Positions 35,398 to 46,525 are shown, counted from the first letter of the stretch. The stretch is 64,000 nucleotides of DNA from Irpex lacteus (GCA_001986395.2 MQVO02000004.1:248001-312000), one strand, 5' to 3'. A program made the numbers and translations. The notes: generated by a model not told the origin, from the letters alone.

Positions 35398-36440
35398 TTA
35401 TATGCGCCATAACAATTTAGAATATGCGACTTACCATGCCAAACAAAGTAGCAGTAAACTTCTGGGTAGTTTGGTAAGACTAGCCTTGTACGCCTTCAAT
35501 GCCAAGGCCAGAGGCTCCTGACAGAGCACAGGTCTTGATAAAATTCTGCATCGCGGCCAGGGGTGGCAGTTTAGCACTTGACTTCAGCATTGCCTGAGCA
35601 GCCTCGAGGAATCCTGAAAAAATCTTAAAGTATGCCAGGAATTGTCACTTGGCCTGGTCTTGGTTCCATGCGGTATGTAGCGAGATGGGCTTTGTAAATG
35701 TGTGCGTGTTTGCCTCAACGTTAAGCAGCATCTGTTCGCGTGAGCCATGAAACGAGAGGAATCGAGAGGAAAGGGCTGCCGTGTCAAGATGACTTCCTGA
35801 TCCAGAGTGTTTCTTGTTAGAATCAGCTCCTAAAACGGAGGAGATGCCCGGAGGGGGAACTTGATCCTTCGTCGTCCAATGTACAAAGTCCATCTCGGGG
35901 CTAATACTAGTCTAAGCTTCGCTCGTAAACAATGCCAAGCACGCTTATGGACGCAATCAGCCAGATAAAATTTCTAGACGTCATGCATGCAAACGAACCG
36001 TGACCTCGAATGAGCAAAATAGCGTGGGTTTGCGTCGTGATTTTGGTGAGATGGTGGTCCAACCTCAGAAGTAGAGAGAGAGACGTCGAGTTGACGCCTA
36101 TCCAGGGCCATCACATCTAGGATCAATCTGCAGGAAACAGCAAGAACTCAGGACAAACTCCCACAAGCCGAGTAAGTATAATGGTAGCACAAACTTGCAT
36201 TATTTGCTCACCGTGGTAATCGGCCACTGGCAATACTCAGATCAATACACGGCCGCGAATCTCACTTCAAGAAGTTCAAGTGCAACTTCGCACACAACCG
36301 GCATGGACAAGGAGGAGTTGGAATTGAGGGAAAAGCGTGCGGATCTACAGGATGGAATTGCTGAGAAGTGGTTTGCAGTCAGTAAGACAAGCAGCGGGTG
36401 GACCTGATGCTCACATTGCGGGTTACAGTACGCACGGAAA
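35398..36440. repeat. Long direct repeat, right copy
   Basis: Second copy of the 30961-32272 sequence in the same orientation, shortened by internal deletions. It ends at about 36440, after which the + strand coding-like sequence continues into unique DNA. Confidence 0.75.
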
Positions 36441-36957
36441 CACAATATGTCTTTCAAAGATATTCGGCAGGTATGTTTTCCCGGTGTCGAAGAGCACACA
36501 CTACTGAGGCTGACAACTGTCTACAATTAATGACCAAGCTTGCAGAACATAAGACTGATGTCGCAAAAGTGGTTGAAATTGAGCTCCTCATCTCAGCGAT
36601 GTCAGAGACTCGGCTATATGCGGTGTGTTCACCTCTTTCTGCTAGGAGTTCTTGTATCTAAGTGTGTGATATGCTACGTTTCAGACGCACGTTGCAAAAG
36701 TCGCCAAAACAAAAAAGAAATTACCTGTGCCACAACGGCAGACGCACAAATCTGGCGATATCAAGGTTGAGGACGTTGAGAACATTGTGACTCAAACAAA
36801 GCCTAAGGCAGGGCCGGAAATATGCATAATATCAGATGGCGGTTGTTCTAACTTCTCAGCGCAGACTCTACAGGACTTTAACTTTGTGCGTGGGAATGCA
36901 AAGACATCCTCTTCCCAAGTAAAGGTGCATGTGGGTTCTTGCACATATACTACATAG
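36303..36957 (+). pseudogene. Unknown gene, probably degenerate
   Basis: It starts MDKEELELREKRADLQDGIAEKWFAV within the right direct repeat. Relative to the left copy one base is missing just after this (GTCAGT-AAG against GTCAGTCAAG), shifting the frame. Coding-like sequence resumes with LMTKLAEHKTDVAKVVEIELL and then KLPVPQRQTHKSGD and PEICIISDGGCSNF in other frames, perhaps separated by introns. No family recognised. It is either multi-exon with a sequence error or decayed; the left copy is truncated. Confidence 0.35.
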
Positions 36958-37449
36958 CTACCAGTCACTGTGTCATAGTCAAACAATGAACACAAGAATA
37001 CAGGCTCTTTGATACCAGCAAAGCGACCTGTGGTAACGCCTGTTCCGGCTTGAGGGAAATGAGACTGACTTTTTTGTTAAACATCCTGCAAAATTGATCA
37101 TTACTATCTTGGATTCTGATGAAGAGGAAGAAGCATCGAGGCCGCCCAAGTGTTTTAAGGTGATACTTGTTCTGATGGAGTTGAAGACGTCTAGGATATT
37201 GACCTGTTTCCACGCAGTGTGATGTCCCATCAGTCATCACCACCCTCTGACAAAGAGGAGGAGAAAGCAATGACTAATTGTCCCCGAGTGAGTCGCAGTG
37301 ACCAATTTTTTAGTTTGTGTAAAACAATAAGAAACAAACTTTCATTGTCTAGCAGCATGCACAGCCAAGATTTGCCCTAACTCTGACGACGAATGAAACC
37401 AAGGTCGCGCATTCCAGAAAAAGATATGCAACCCGACCCTCAAGATTCA

Positions 37450-37691
37450 ACATTCCTGCCCCTTGACATCACTTTTGTAGCCTTTAGGACTGCCCTTTGG
37501 ACTCTCCTCGCTCGACTCTGGATTTCTCTGGACTCTACCGTGAACCTGGCCTGTATATAGAGGACCTGTACCGGAAGACATTCACGGACTTACTCAAAAA
37601 TTGTATTTTGAGTTGAATGTTGTGCGTCTCACGAGTGCACGTGTATCATAATCAATAGGGCTGTCTCGTTACGCTACGGCCCACACAACAT
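37450..37691 (+). repeat. Possible solo LTR, Ty1/copia-like
   Basis: The sequence has a TATA-like element (CTGTATATAGAGG), then TGTTGTGCGTCTCACGAG and an end GGGCTGTCTCGTTACGCTACGG followed by CACACAACA, the style of basidiomycete copia LTR 3' ends. The left border is not identified and no target duplication was found, so this is tentative. Confidence 0.3.
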
Positions 37692-37932
37692 TCCCCCGCT
37701 CAGTGCTCTCCATTACACTACCCAATGTCCTGACAGGTCCTCAACACACCAACTTCTCTCATCCCTCGCTGCACTTGCTCTTCGGCACAATTTGAGGATA
37801 TCTCCTCGGTCTAGAAGACATCATGTAGGCCCAGTACCATACATGCAGTGCACCTTTCATGTACTCTGCACAACCAAATTATTTTTATCCGGATGTTGCT
37901 CGCTAACAACTGCCTCTTCAGGCACTTCTCGG

Positions 37933-38109
37933 CTATGACGTCATTTCTGCGGCAGCGCCTTTGCGCTACGCCGGGCTGAATAAGGCAAAGGTTGCGGGTT
38001 CGATTCCCGCTAGAGGTTTTGGCCCTTGCCTCAAGGGTGTCTGTACAAAGTACTACAAAAATCTATGGAGGATGTGATCAGGTATTCTATTGCATTACAA
38101 GCTTTAAAA
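37933..38109 (+). repeat. Repeat unit copy 2, left part (degenerate tRNA-Arg plus flank)
   Basis: Diverged copy of 30675-30850. The T arm (GCGGGTTCGATTCCCGC) and acceptor 3' strand are intact, but the D arm and anticodon region are scrambled (CGGCTATGACGTCATTTC...), so it is not a working tRNA. It is cut after CATTACAAG-CTTTAAAA by the hAT element and resumes at 46436. Confidence 0.75.
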
Positions 38110-38119
38110 TAAAGCATGT

Positions 38120-38270
38120 CATGGGTAGACTTACCTGCGGGTCACAGCCGGTAAACCCGCCATCATACCTGCAGGTATTATGACCCGCAGGTTGCCGGTA
38201 CCCGTGGCACAGGTATGGCGGAGGTGCAGGTCAGACTTATATAGACGGCAGGTATACCTGCGGGTTATTT
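38120..38270. repeat. hAT left subterminal repeats (ACCTGCGGGT type)
   Basis: Clustered copies of ACCTGCGGGT, ACCTGCAGGT, GTACCCGTGG and their reverse complements within 160 bp of the left end. Such repeats are the usual transposase-binding region of hAT elements. A matching cluster lies at 43555-43735. Confidence 0.7.
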
Positions 38271-38300
38271 TCGAGAACATCATATATAGTTCATATTACA

Positions 38301-41297
38301 TCAGTCATCTACTTCATGTACAACAATAGAGCTATCAACATCAATTACAGCCTTTTCTTTCCCTTTGCCGCGCTTACTTTTGCCCGCGAAGGCCGCCAGG
38401 ATCTCCTTCTCCGGTATGATCTCCTCCACTGTGGCCCATGAGCTTAAGACGGTTGCTGCACGGGTAGACTCGTCACTGAGGGAATGACGCCGTTTGCTAA
38501 CAGTCAACCCGCCGCGTGAGAAAGCGCGTTCAACGTCAGTTGAGGTGGCGGGCGCCGACAAGAAGTCCAGGGCCATCCGCGCTAGTGCTCGTTTCTGGAG
38601 GTTCTTGCTGGACGTTAGGACCCCGTTCCAGTGTGCGAGGGGATCGTCGACATCACCGAGAGTGGGCGCCGCAAGGTACTCCTCAAGTGCGTCGCTCGAG
38701 GCGGTGTTCCGACCGTATCGCTCAAGTTGTGCAAACCGCCGGTTTGTCGAACGACGATTCCCGAGCTATTCAAAAACAATAACGGTCAACATTAATAACA
38801 CATACAAGAGCAGGTAAAACGCACCGTAGACGTCGGTGTCAATGATGATGCCTCAGAGGCGTCGCCTGGAGTTGTGTCCGTGGGCTTGTAATGTTGTGTC
38901 CATTGGGTACGAACAAGCTCCAAGGCGGTTTGGATCCAATCAGCAGGCCAGTGCTGATCACGGAAGTATTGTGTCTTGTAGCGCGGGTGAAGTACTACAT
39001 AAAGATGATCTGCATAAGCACGGTATCACAACAATCGAAGTCAAATACAGCCTTACACATTGCTATCCGATGCATAATTGATTCATCGGTTTTCCCATAA
39101 TACTTGTTCAATATCCCAACACCGCGTGCGGCAGCTACACGAACAAGATCAGTATACGTTCTTCCGGCCTTACCGTCAACAACGTCCTCAAGTGCACCGG
39201 TCAAACTGTCGATGATAGGTATGACTTCGTGAAGCAACGGTACATGATTTCGAGAGATGTGGTTCGTCGCGTAAGTGAAGTCCTGTCCCAGACGTTAGCT
39301 AAAGCAAAGGGGAAGCTCGAACAAGAACATTACTCACTGTTAACACGCTATCGAGCTCGGTCAGGAACATCCATTCCTGGGCAGTGAGACGATAGCGGCG
39401 CAGACCGTTCTTGCCCAGGATATCATAGGCGGGCATCGCAAACAACTTCTCCAAGGCTGGGCGAAGCTCTAGTGCACGTTCAATTGCCATCGAGAGCGAG
39501 TTCCAACGTGTAGCAACTGCTCTCAACGGTAGCTTGGCGGTAATTTTCGACCGCTCACAGCAAAGCTTGAGGTCAGCACGCAGCGTGGGCGAATGGAAGA
39601 TATGTTTTGCAAGCTTCTTTAGCTATGAACGCGCAGCATTAGTACTCAATATGGATGAGCAGATACAAGAACATAGACGCACCTTAGTAACTGCACGCCG
39701 GCCTTGCCGCTGTTGCTTCTTATCAAGCTCGAGTTCCTCCTCGACTTCACGGATTACATCCTCAATCTCTCTGGCATCGGCAGCGTCGCAGCTCGTGTCA
39801 AGCTCGTACTCCTCGTCGTCGTTGGTGGCACCCAGAGCGGAGATGTTGCTCGTGGTCTGCGGTTGCTCGCTGCTTTGCTCACCGGAATCCCTACTGCCGT
39901 CCTCGATGTCATCACTATCCTCGTCGTCAGTGATGTCCTCCTCATCAGTGACGTCGTCATCAGCAGACTTGGAGCTCCCACCGCGCTTGCCCTTCTCGAC
40001 AAAGCAGGATAGGATGGCCTAATAAGTAGCAGCACATCAGCAAAGTAAGTCCGAGATACAAGGATTCATGCACACGGCATATAGCCACTTACTTTCACCA
40101 CGAGATTAAGGATATGGGCGAGACAGCGTACTCGAGTTTCGGCGCTGTTGATCCCTCCGAGAGTCTCCAGCTGCAGGACCATAGTGTCGTTATTTGAGGC
40201 GTTGTCACATATAATACCGAGTATCTAGTGTTATCACTGAGCAATTGGAATGTGGACGACAATAGCTATACTTAGTACATACCATTTCCGTGATACCAAA
40301 TTCTTCAAGGCATTGCTTCAGCTGGTTAGCTAGGTAACGACCGGTATGTCCTTGATCTAGCCTACACAACTGATAAGTAAGATCATTAGAAGGTATTTGT
40401 TACCGCTACGTACCTGATAAAGTCTAGAATAAATTGTTTGACCTTTCCTTCAACGACACGATGGACTGTTACTCCTAAGAACGAGAAGACATTGGGGGAA
40501 GTCCAGCCGTCGAGACCCAGATGAAGGCGTCCTGGATATGCGCGCAGAAGACTTCTGATCTGCTTGCGCGTAGCAGCAAAGACCTCGCGTACGTCTCGCG
40601 AGACTGTACTACGGCTCGGTATCTCGACCTTGTCAAAAAGCATGTGGAATATTGCACGGAGTTCAGGGTCCTCGACGATAGCGAAAGGACGATGGCGTCG
40701 AGCAATCCAGACAGCAAGGAGATACCTCATACGCTCCTTTGTATAGGTTGATCCGTGTGCGAACGCAGTGATACTCTTGTTGTCGGGTTCAGCCTTAGGC
40801 GCACAGGCAGTGATGTGACGGCTCAGATTGCCTGTGGATGTATCGGTACGGCAGCGCGTGACGAAGTGAGAAGGACTGATATCCAACAATTAGCTAGAAT
40901 AAACGAAAGTAGTTATTGTACGTACCTAGTCTTGCAGATGAATTTATATTTCACCTTCCCTTTCTCGACGATGATATCCGGCGGGCTCTTGAAGTGGGAA
41001 TAGAGGGTAGACTGCCAGCTGTCGACTTGTTCCTCTGAAGAATTCCGTGTAAGCACTATTGTAGAGTAACAAGTCAACAAAAATTGACATACTTCGTATC
41101 TCCTCATTTGTTCGCTCCTTAACCTTCCATCTCTCGTCAAACGTGAGGGCGCGTCTGCCACCAGCGGTGTCTGGAGGCTCTTCGGTTGGTTCTCGACTTG
41201 GCGACTCAGATGCAGCCTCGGAGGCATGAGAGGTATTGAGGGTCTCGTCATCGGAATCGGTGTTGCGGCGCTTGCGCTTACTAGGAGGAAGCGTCAT
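38301..41297 (-). CDS. hAT transposase
   Basis: Multi-exon gene on the minus strand. It starts MTLPPSKRKRRNTDSDDE (nuclear-localisation-like, then acidic/Ser-rich), followed by a region with a C-x-n-C/H-x3-5-C zinc-finger-like piece (KYKFICKT ... TGNLSRHITAC) as in BED fingers. Catalytic-core landmarks are HLGLDGWTSPNVFSFLG (first Asp), ILGIICDNASNNDTM (second Asp) and RVRCLAHILNLVVK, then RAVATRWNSLSMAIERALEL. The C-terminus has the hAT dimerisation motif (MALDFLSAPATSTDVERAFS, KRRHSLSDESTRAATVLSSW). A highly acidic insert (DDDVTDEEDITDDEDSDD) sits in the middle. The main blocks are intact and introns have consensus ends, so the enzyme may be functional; I did not resolve every exon. Confidence 0.88.
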
Positions 41298-41934
41298 GGT
41301 TACAAAAAGCTCGACACCAAGCCTGAGGGCTGTACTGCAGCATGAGAGCTCATGGCCCGCCTTTTTCTATACAGCAGAAATCGTCAGATAATCACGACAT
41401 AGCACCGAGGGGAAATTACTCACCGAGTCACTGTGCGTAAACTGCCATCCCGGTCCACTGGGATTAGATCCAGCTCGACGGCCATAGCAATGTCGTCGGT
41501 GGCTGGACTATTGGCGCGCTCGGCCAATGAGACGAGACCCAGCACAACGGCGGCCAGGGGATATTGGAAAATAATGCGCCTGGGCATGTCGGTGAGCAGG
41601 TGGATAGTGGATCAGGTCTGAGGGCAAGCGGAGGCAAAATGGCGGGTGAGTCGTGCGGGCGTAGCCAATAAATACCCACGGTTCAAAAGCGATAGACGCG
41701 CCGTCAATTCGCTTATAGCTGCCACGTCTCTTTCCCTTGCTACTCCTTCCTTGTTGCTATGTGTTTCTTTCTTGCTCTCGTTGCCGTTGTCGCACTGTGA
41801 AGAGGTGAGTGCCAAATTGTGGTTATTCAACGTTAGCTACCGTTTTAACTGAAGCTCTGCCTATTTGGGACAGCATTTTGCCGTCACAGTCCGCGACATC
41901 TCAGATACTCTCTGATCGACACCGGGAGCAGTCA

Positions 41935-42772
41935 ATGTCGGGAGCGGTTGACGAGGGGGCCAGTCGTTGTGCATCTGGAGATAGTCAAGTTGGAACTTCA
42001 GGTGCGTAGTTGGTCTTATTCGTATCAGTACCCAACAGACTCATCTGTATTCATGGGATTTATATAGTGACGACGTTCGATACGAACTGTGTAAAGTCCC
42101 CTCATGTGTACGGGACAGCAGGCGGCTTAGGTAGATCTGTTGGCGATGCACCGCATGTGCAATTGGGCAAAGAGTCATTTCGAATCTGAGTCTTCGGCGA
42201 AGACTCGGATTCGAAATGTTCGCACCAAGTGGCTGCAAAATATGGAGGGCTCGGTGCATCCTATGTAGTATATATGTCGCTTTTACCCACTGCCACCTGC
42301 ATCCAGTCAAATAGTCATCTTCGAGGTATGTGCCAGATTTAGTATTGGACACAGCTATTTGAAGTACCACTAGTAGACTCATAGATTTGCACTATCCAGC
42401 CGTCTATCATCGGGTATGGCTACAACAGCTGCTTCGATGGTTCCCATTAATTGGCCTCTCGCATTGGCCATTATCTTGCTATCTGAGCATCCGGCATATG
42501 TGCGCCAAGACCCCAGCGGCGTGACAATACTCACACGGCAGCGCCCTCAAGATATTGCACCTACTCCAGATGACCGCCTCTATGCTCTTGCGGTGTTTGC
42601 AGCTGCGCGCCGCCTCATACAATATAACATCAACGGTCTTCGGCCCTCAACCTCTTGTTTTATCCATGGATTGCTCAGCATGTATCGCGAGTGGGACTCG
42701 GAGGGTGATGCGCTTTTAACTGATCGCGGGGTAGAAAGAGCACGAGTCGTATTCGAAGGAGCATTCGAATGA
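41935..42772 (+). CDS. Small unknown gene inside the hAT element
   Basis: The second exon (42400-42772) is a solid frame: RLSSGMATTAASMVPINWPL...RVVFEGAFE. It can be joined in phase to a first exon 41935-42005 (MSGAVDEGASRCASGDS) through a 394-nt intron, long for this genome, giving 147 residues; alternatively translation starts at the ATG at 42418. There is no recognised domain. It contains a helical stretch (DDRLYALAVFAAARRLIQYNI). It is convergent with the coiled-coil gene at 42794-43464. The presumptive intron contains a strong hairpin (42176-42218). Confidence 0.45.
42176..42218. other. 43-nt near-perfect hairpin within a larger foldback
   Basis: CATTTCGAATCTGAGTCTTCG and CGAAGACTCGGATTCGAAATG pair almost completely around a one-base loop, with an outer 9-bp inverted pair GATGCACCG / CGGTGCATC about 30-40 bp further out. 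It lies in the long presumptive intron of the small hAT-borne gene. Confidence 0.65.
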
Positions 42773-42793
42773 TAGATTTCGTCTGCCGGGTTA

Positions 42794-43464
42794 CTACGAT
42801 CTATTTAGAACACCGCATTCCTCATCTGAAGGCGTAACAATACAACTGTCATAGTCAAACTCGCATCCTGTATCGACGTGCATAGCTTGTGTGAGGTCCC
42901 GCGCCCGTATTGAGTCCAGTTCGGAGTCTGCAACCAGTCTCCAATACCACGCAATATGGTTGGTTTCGTCGAAGTACTGCACGACGTCGTTGTAGAGGGT
43001 TCGTCGAAGCTTGTGTTTTGCAAACACGGCTCGGCACGCATCACCAAACCGTGCATCGTCGAAAGCTTCGGTAGTATTTTCTGTAGGTGCCAGTGATAGT
43101 GCCGGGAGGTATCTTCAGTAATCAGTATGTTTGCTTCAACTTGTGAGTGACAGACGCACCATCCTCGATAGCCCGTGTAATCCCGCGGCTTTCGCGTTGA
43201 GTTTCCCATTCCATGAATGCTTCGTTATTGGGCTATATCGTAAATCAGCTACGTGATTCGCAACTTGAATGCGTACGGGTCACATACCTTCGGAGCAGCT
43301 TGAAAGAACACTTGCCCAAGCTGGGTGTACGCCGCTGATATGCCACTACGTAGGTGTGTTATCTCCCATTCTTTTGCTTCCAACTCCTTCTCCAGAGACT
43401 CAATGCGGGACTGGGCTTGTGTCAATCTGCGCAGCAGATGCAGACGATCTTCGAATTCACTCAT
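42794..43464 (-). CDS. Coiled-coil protein of unknown function inside the hAT element
   Basis: Three exons, 43288-43464, 43156-43232 and 42794-43112, give 190 residues in one frame. The N-terminal 45 residues are a coiled coil (MSEFEDRLHLLRRLTQAQSR, IESLEKELEAKEWEITHL). The rest, including ESRGITRAIEDGAYLPALS, VFAKHKLRRTLYNDVVQYFD and HIAWYWRLVADSELDS, is not recognised. The second intron needs a GTCTGT donor, which is less usual. It is separate from the transposase, which is on the same strand but starts 1.5 kb further along. As it sits within the target duplication it travels with the element, so a role in transposition or as cargo is possible; neither is shown. Confidence 0.6.
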
Positions 43465-43554
43465 TGTAGATGGCTTGTAGTGATCAGGGTTGCGTGTAGC
43501 ATTGCATCTCGCTAATTACCACAAGGTAAAATACAAATATAATATATCTTACTA

Positions 43555-43735
43555 AGCACATAATGACCCGTGGATCGACCCGCAGGTACCAGGTACCTGG
43601 ATTCACAGGTAAGGTACCCGTTGCTACATTACCCGTGGAGGTGTAGGTATGCCTGCGAAGTTTTGACTTACCTGCGGGTGGAGGTGCAGGTAGATCCGCG
43701 GTTCCACCCGTGACGAGCCGAGGGATAAGTACTGA
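43555..43735. repeat. hAT right subterminal repeats
   Basis: Cluster of GACCCGCAGGTA, TTACCTGCGGGT, GGAGGTGCAGGT and TTACCCGTGGAGGTGTAGGT variants, mirroring the left-end cluster. It is 2.7 kb from the right terminus because the palindrome lies between, which supports a nested insertion. Confidence 0.7.
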
Positions 43736-44870
43736 AGCTTCATACCCACCAGCTAGCCTAAATGATCTGATGCTTCATAACAAGGCTAATTGCTGGCAGT
43801 GAGAGGGAGAGTGATTAGTAAGCATTACAACTGATGTGACAACGCTTTATTGGGTAGTCCCATCAAAGAGTGACCCAAAAGGGTGGGTAGCATGGGCTCC
43901 TATTTTATTAAAAGCTGAAAAAGCGGCCACATCAATAAAATAATGATCTCTGACCCATCAAATGACTAATAGACACATGCTTTCGCTTCAGATTGCCTAA
44001 AAGGGTAATGGAGTGCTCTCACCGCCTTCCTGGGCGCTTGGGCGCTTATTTTGTCGTTTTACTCCTTTGGGATGGTATCACATGACACAAACATATGCTG
44101 ATGTCAGAAATAAAAATATGTTTTCTGAACCGGATTTTCCCCAGGATTCCGAATCTAATCTCAGAATTTCGATAGCTACACTAGTTCAGGAGTTATTTGA
44201 GGAACATTGAATATATTTCGCATTTTTGGATTTTCCCAGGCTTTGATCAGCTTGGTATAGGGGTAGCAGTAGGGGTATGGCTTAGTAACTTCAGGATCAT
44301 GATTCTAGTATATATGGCCTGTGTCTATTAACTTTCTAGGTCAACAGGGCATCATGTCACTTGGGAAAACATATGAATTAGACATATAACATTTTGCTTC
44401 CCTATTCATGACATGGGGTATTATGGAGAGTTTAGGGTCTCGGATAGCTTCATTCATACTACTATAATATGTCTGTAAAGGGGTTTTATGATTGCATCAA
44501 TGTGCACTACTGTGTAAGGGATGTTCTCCTCCTCCCCTTGGTACCAAAAAATGCGCCCTATATAGGACTCTATACACATCCCCTTGCATATATATTGCTT
44601 GCAGCACTTACCCTATAGTATAGACATATATTCTGGATACTTTTAATGCTCAAAAACACGTCCTGAACCTTCTCAGAATGCTTCAAAGCGAAATTCATCG
44701 AAAAATACAATTATATTCAATTTACCCTCTCCTATGAGCCTCCTAACGTGTTTCCCTTCAGGCACAGCGCGTCATAACGTGTCATCGTACTATATGAACC
44801 CCCATAAATATTTGTAGGCCCTCCCCTCTACCCCTCATTCTCCCATCAGCTCAGAAGTGCTGAAAAATGC
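43728..44870 (+). repeat. Left arm of a long palindrome
   Basis: This 1.14-kb arm is the reverse complement of 45258-46400 (base i pairs with 60128-i). Most of it is essentially identical: a 65-codon frame at 44013-44210 recurs unchanged at 45918-46115 on the other strand. Only isolated differences were noticed (for example GATGTGACAACG against GATGTGGCAACG near 43835); divergence rises toward the outer 60 bp. No real gene is evident in the arm. Confidence 0.92.
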
Positions 44871-45257
44871 GCAAAACACCCAAATCTGACATAGACTTGA
44901 CATGTACTGCCTGCTACATAGCCTATAAATATCACAAAAAGTCATAATAGATACCTATACACTGTTCCTACATGTTCCTGGAAAGATCTCCCCAGTAGCA
45001 TGACATGCAGGTATGATATAGAAGGAATACAGCATAAGTGAGAAGTGAAGTCATTGCACTGTACATGCACATACCTTCATCCATGTTTCTTAGCCTGTTT
45101 CCATTTAATAGTGTATCAAGCTATTACTTAGAAGCCCAAGTATTGTACTAGATATGTTTTAGAACCTTAATAGAGTATGATATCATTATTTGATAGCCCT
45201 CATGATGTGTCAGAGGATGTCAAATGTCCAATATATGTTCAAAAGCCTGTACAGAAC
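44871..45257. other. Palindrome spacer
   Basis: Unique, AT-rich 387-bp loop between the two arms with no gene, RNA or internal repeat recognised. Confidence 0.7.
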
Positions 45258-46400
45258 GCATTTTTCACCATTTCTGAGCTGATGGAAGAATGAGGGGTAG
45301 AGGGGAGGGCCTACAAATATTTATGGGGGTTCATATAGTACGATGACACGTTATGACGCGCTGTGCCTGAAGGGAAACACGTTAGGAGGCTCATAGGAGA
45401 GGGTAAATTGAATATAATTGTATTTTTCGATGAATTTCGCTTTGAAGCATTCTGAGAAGGTTCAGGACGTGTTTTTGAGCATTAAAAGTATCCAGAATAT
45501 ATGTCTATACTATAGGGTAAGTGCTGCAAGCAATATATATGCAAGGGGATGTGTATAGAGTCCTATATAGGGCGCATTTTTTGGTACCAAGGGGAGGAGG
45601 AGAACATCCCTTACACAGTAGTGCACATTGATGCAATCATAAAACCCCTTTACAGACATATTATAGTAGTATGAATGAAGCTATCCGAGACCCTAAACTC
45701 TCCATAATACCCCATGTCATGAATAGGGAAGCAAAATGTTATATGTCTAATTCATATGTTTTCCCAAGTGACATGATGCCCTGTTGACCTAGAAAGTTAA
45801 TAGACACAGGCCATATATACTAGAATCATGATCCTGAAGTTACTAAGCCATACCCCTACTGCTACCCCTATACCAAGCTGATCAAAGCCTGGGAAAATCC
45901 AAAAATGCGAAATATATTCAATGTTCCTCAAATAACTCCTGAACTAGTGTAGCTATCGAAATTCTGAGATTAGATTCGGAATCCTGGGGAAAATCCGGTT
46001 CAGAAAACATATTTTTATTTCTGACATCAGCATATGTTTGTGTCATGTGATACCATCCCAAAGGAGTAAAACGACAAAATAAGCGCCCAAGCGCCCAGGA
46101 AGGCGGTGAGAGCACTCCATTACCCTTTTAGGCAATCTGAAGCGAAAGCATGTGTCTATTAGTCATTTGATGGGTCAGAGATCATTATTTTATTGATGTG
46201 GCCGCTTTTTCAGCTTTTAATAAAATAGGAGCCCATGCTACCCACCCTTTTGGGTCACTCTTTGATGGGACTACCCAATAAAGCGTTGCCACATCAGTTG
46301 TAATGCTTACTAATCACTCTCCCTCTCACTGCCAGCAATTAGCCTTGTTATGAAGTATCAGGTCACTAGGCTAGGTACATGGTATGAAGCATCAGTACTT
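45258..46400 (-). repeat. Right arm of the long palindrome
   Basis: Inverted copy of 43728-44870. From about 45360 to 45885 it runs parallel to the interior and right end of the MITE at 33.9-34.46 kb (CATACCCCTACTGCTACCCC...GATCAAAGCC against CATACCCCTACCCTTACCC...GATCAACACTA). The outer part (45985-46200) matches the relic at 63095-63310. Confidence 0.92.
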
Positions 46401-46427
46401 GCCCATAAGGTGCCGTGACCAGCTTTA

Positions 46428-46525
46428 CTTTAAAACAGCTCCTAGCTAGTGTTTCGGCCTTTGCAAGTCTTTTTCTCAATGGTTGCGGCCCGAATTATTC
46501 ACATAATGAAACGAGCGCCGGTATT
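46428..46525 (+). repeat. Repeat unit copy 2, right part
   Basis: Continuation, after the hAT element, of the tRNA-linked repeat (CAGCTCCTAGCTAGTGTTTCGG, CACATAATGAAACGAGCGCCGG), matching 30846-30960. Bases 46428-46435 are the second copy of the hAT target duplication. Confidence 0.8.

Larger units (their letters stand above)
38110..46427 (-). mobile_element. hAT-superfamily DNA transposon, 8.3 kb including nested sequence
   Basis: The element is bounded by an exact 8-bp target duplication CTTTAAAA (38102-38109 and 46428-46435). Terminal inverted repeats are TAAAGCATGTCATGG and, reversed, TAAAGCTGGTCACGG (12 of 15 matching). The target is known from the uninterrupted repeat copy at 30.8 kb, which confirms the insertion. 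It holds a hAT transposase gene, two small extra genes, subterminal repeats, and a long palindrome just inside the right end that looks like a later nested insertion. Transposase-only hAT length would be about 5.6 kb. Confidence 0.88.

Noticed and set aside
30961..36440. LTR retrotransposon bounded by the 1.1-1.3-kb direct repeats
   Set aside because: The repeats lack TG...CA ends, primer site and polypurine tract, and no gag or pol lies between them.
44013..46115. Identical 65-codon frames on opposite strands
   Set aside because: They exist only because the sequence is a palindrome; no family or expression signal. The palindrome is reported instead.
38110..46427. CRISPR-like array from the subterminal repeats
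   Set aside because: This is eukaryotic DNA, and the repeats are irregular, in both orientations and located at hAT ends.
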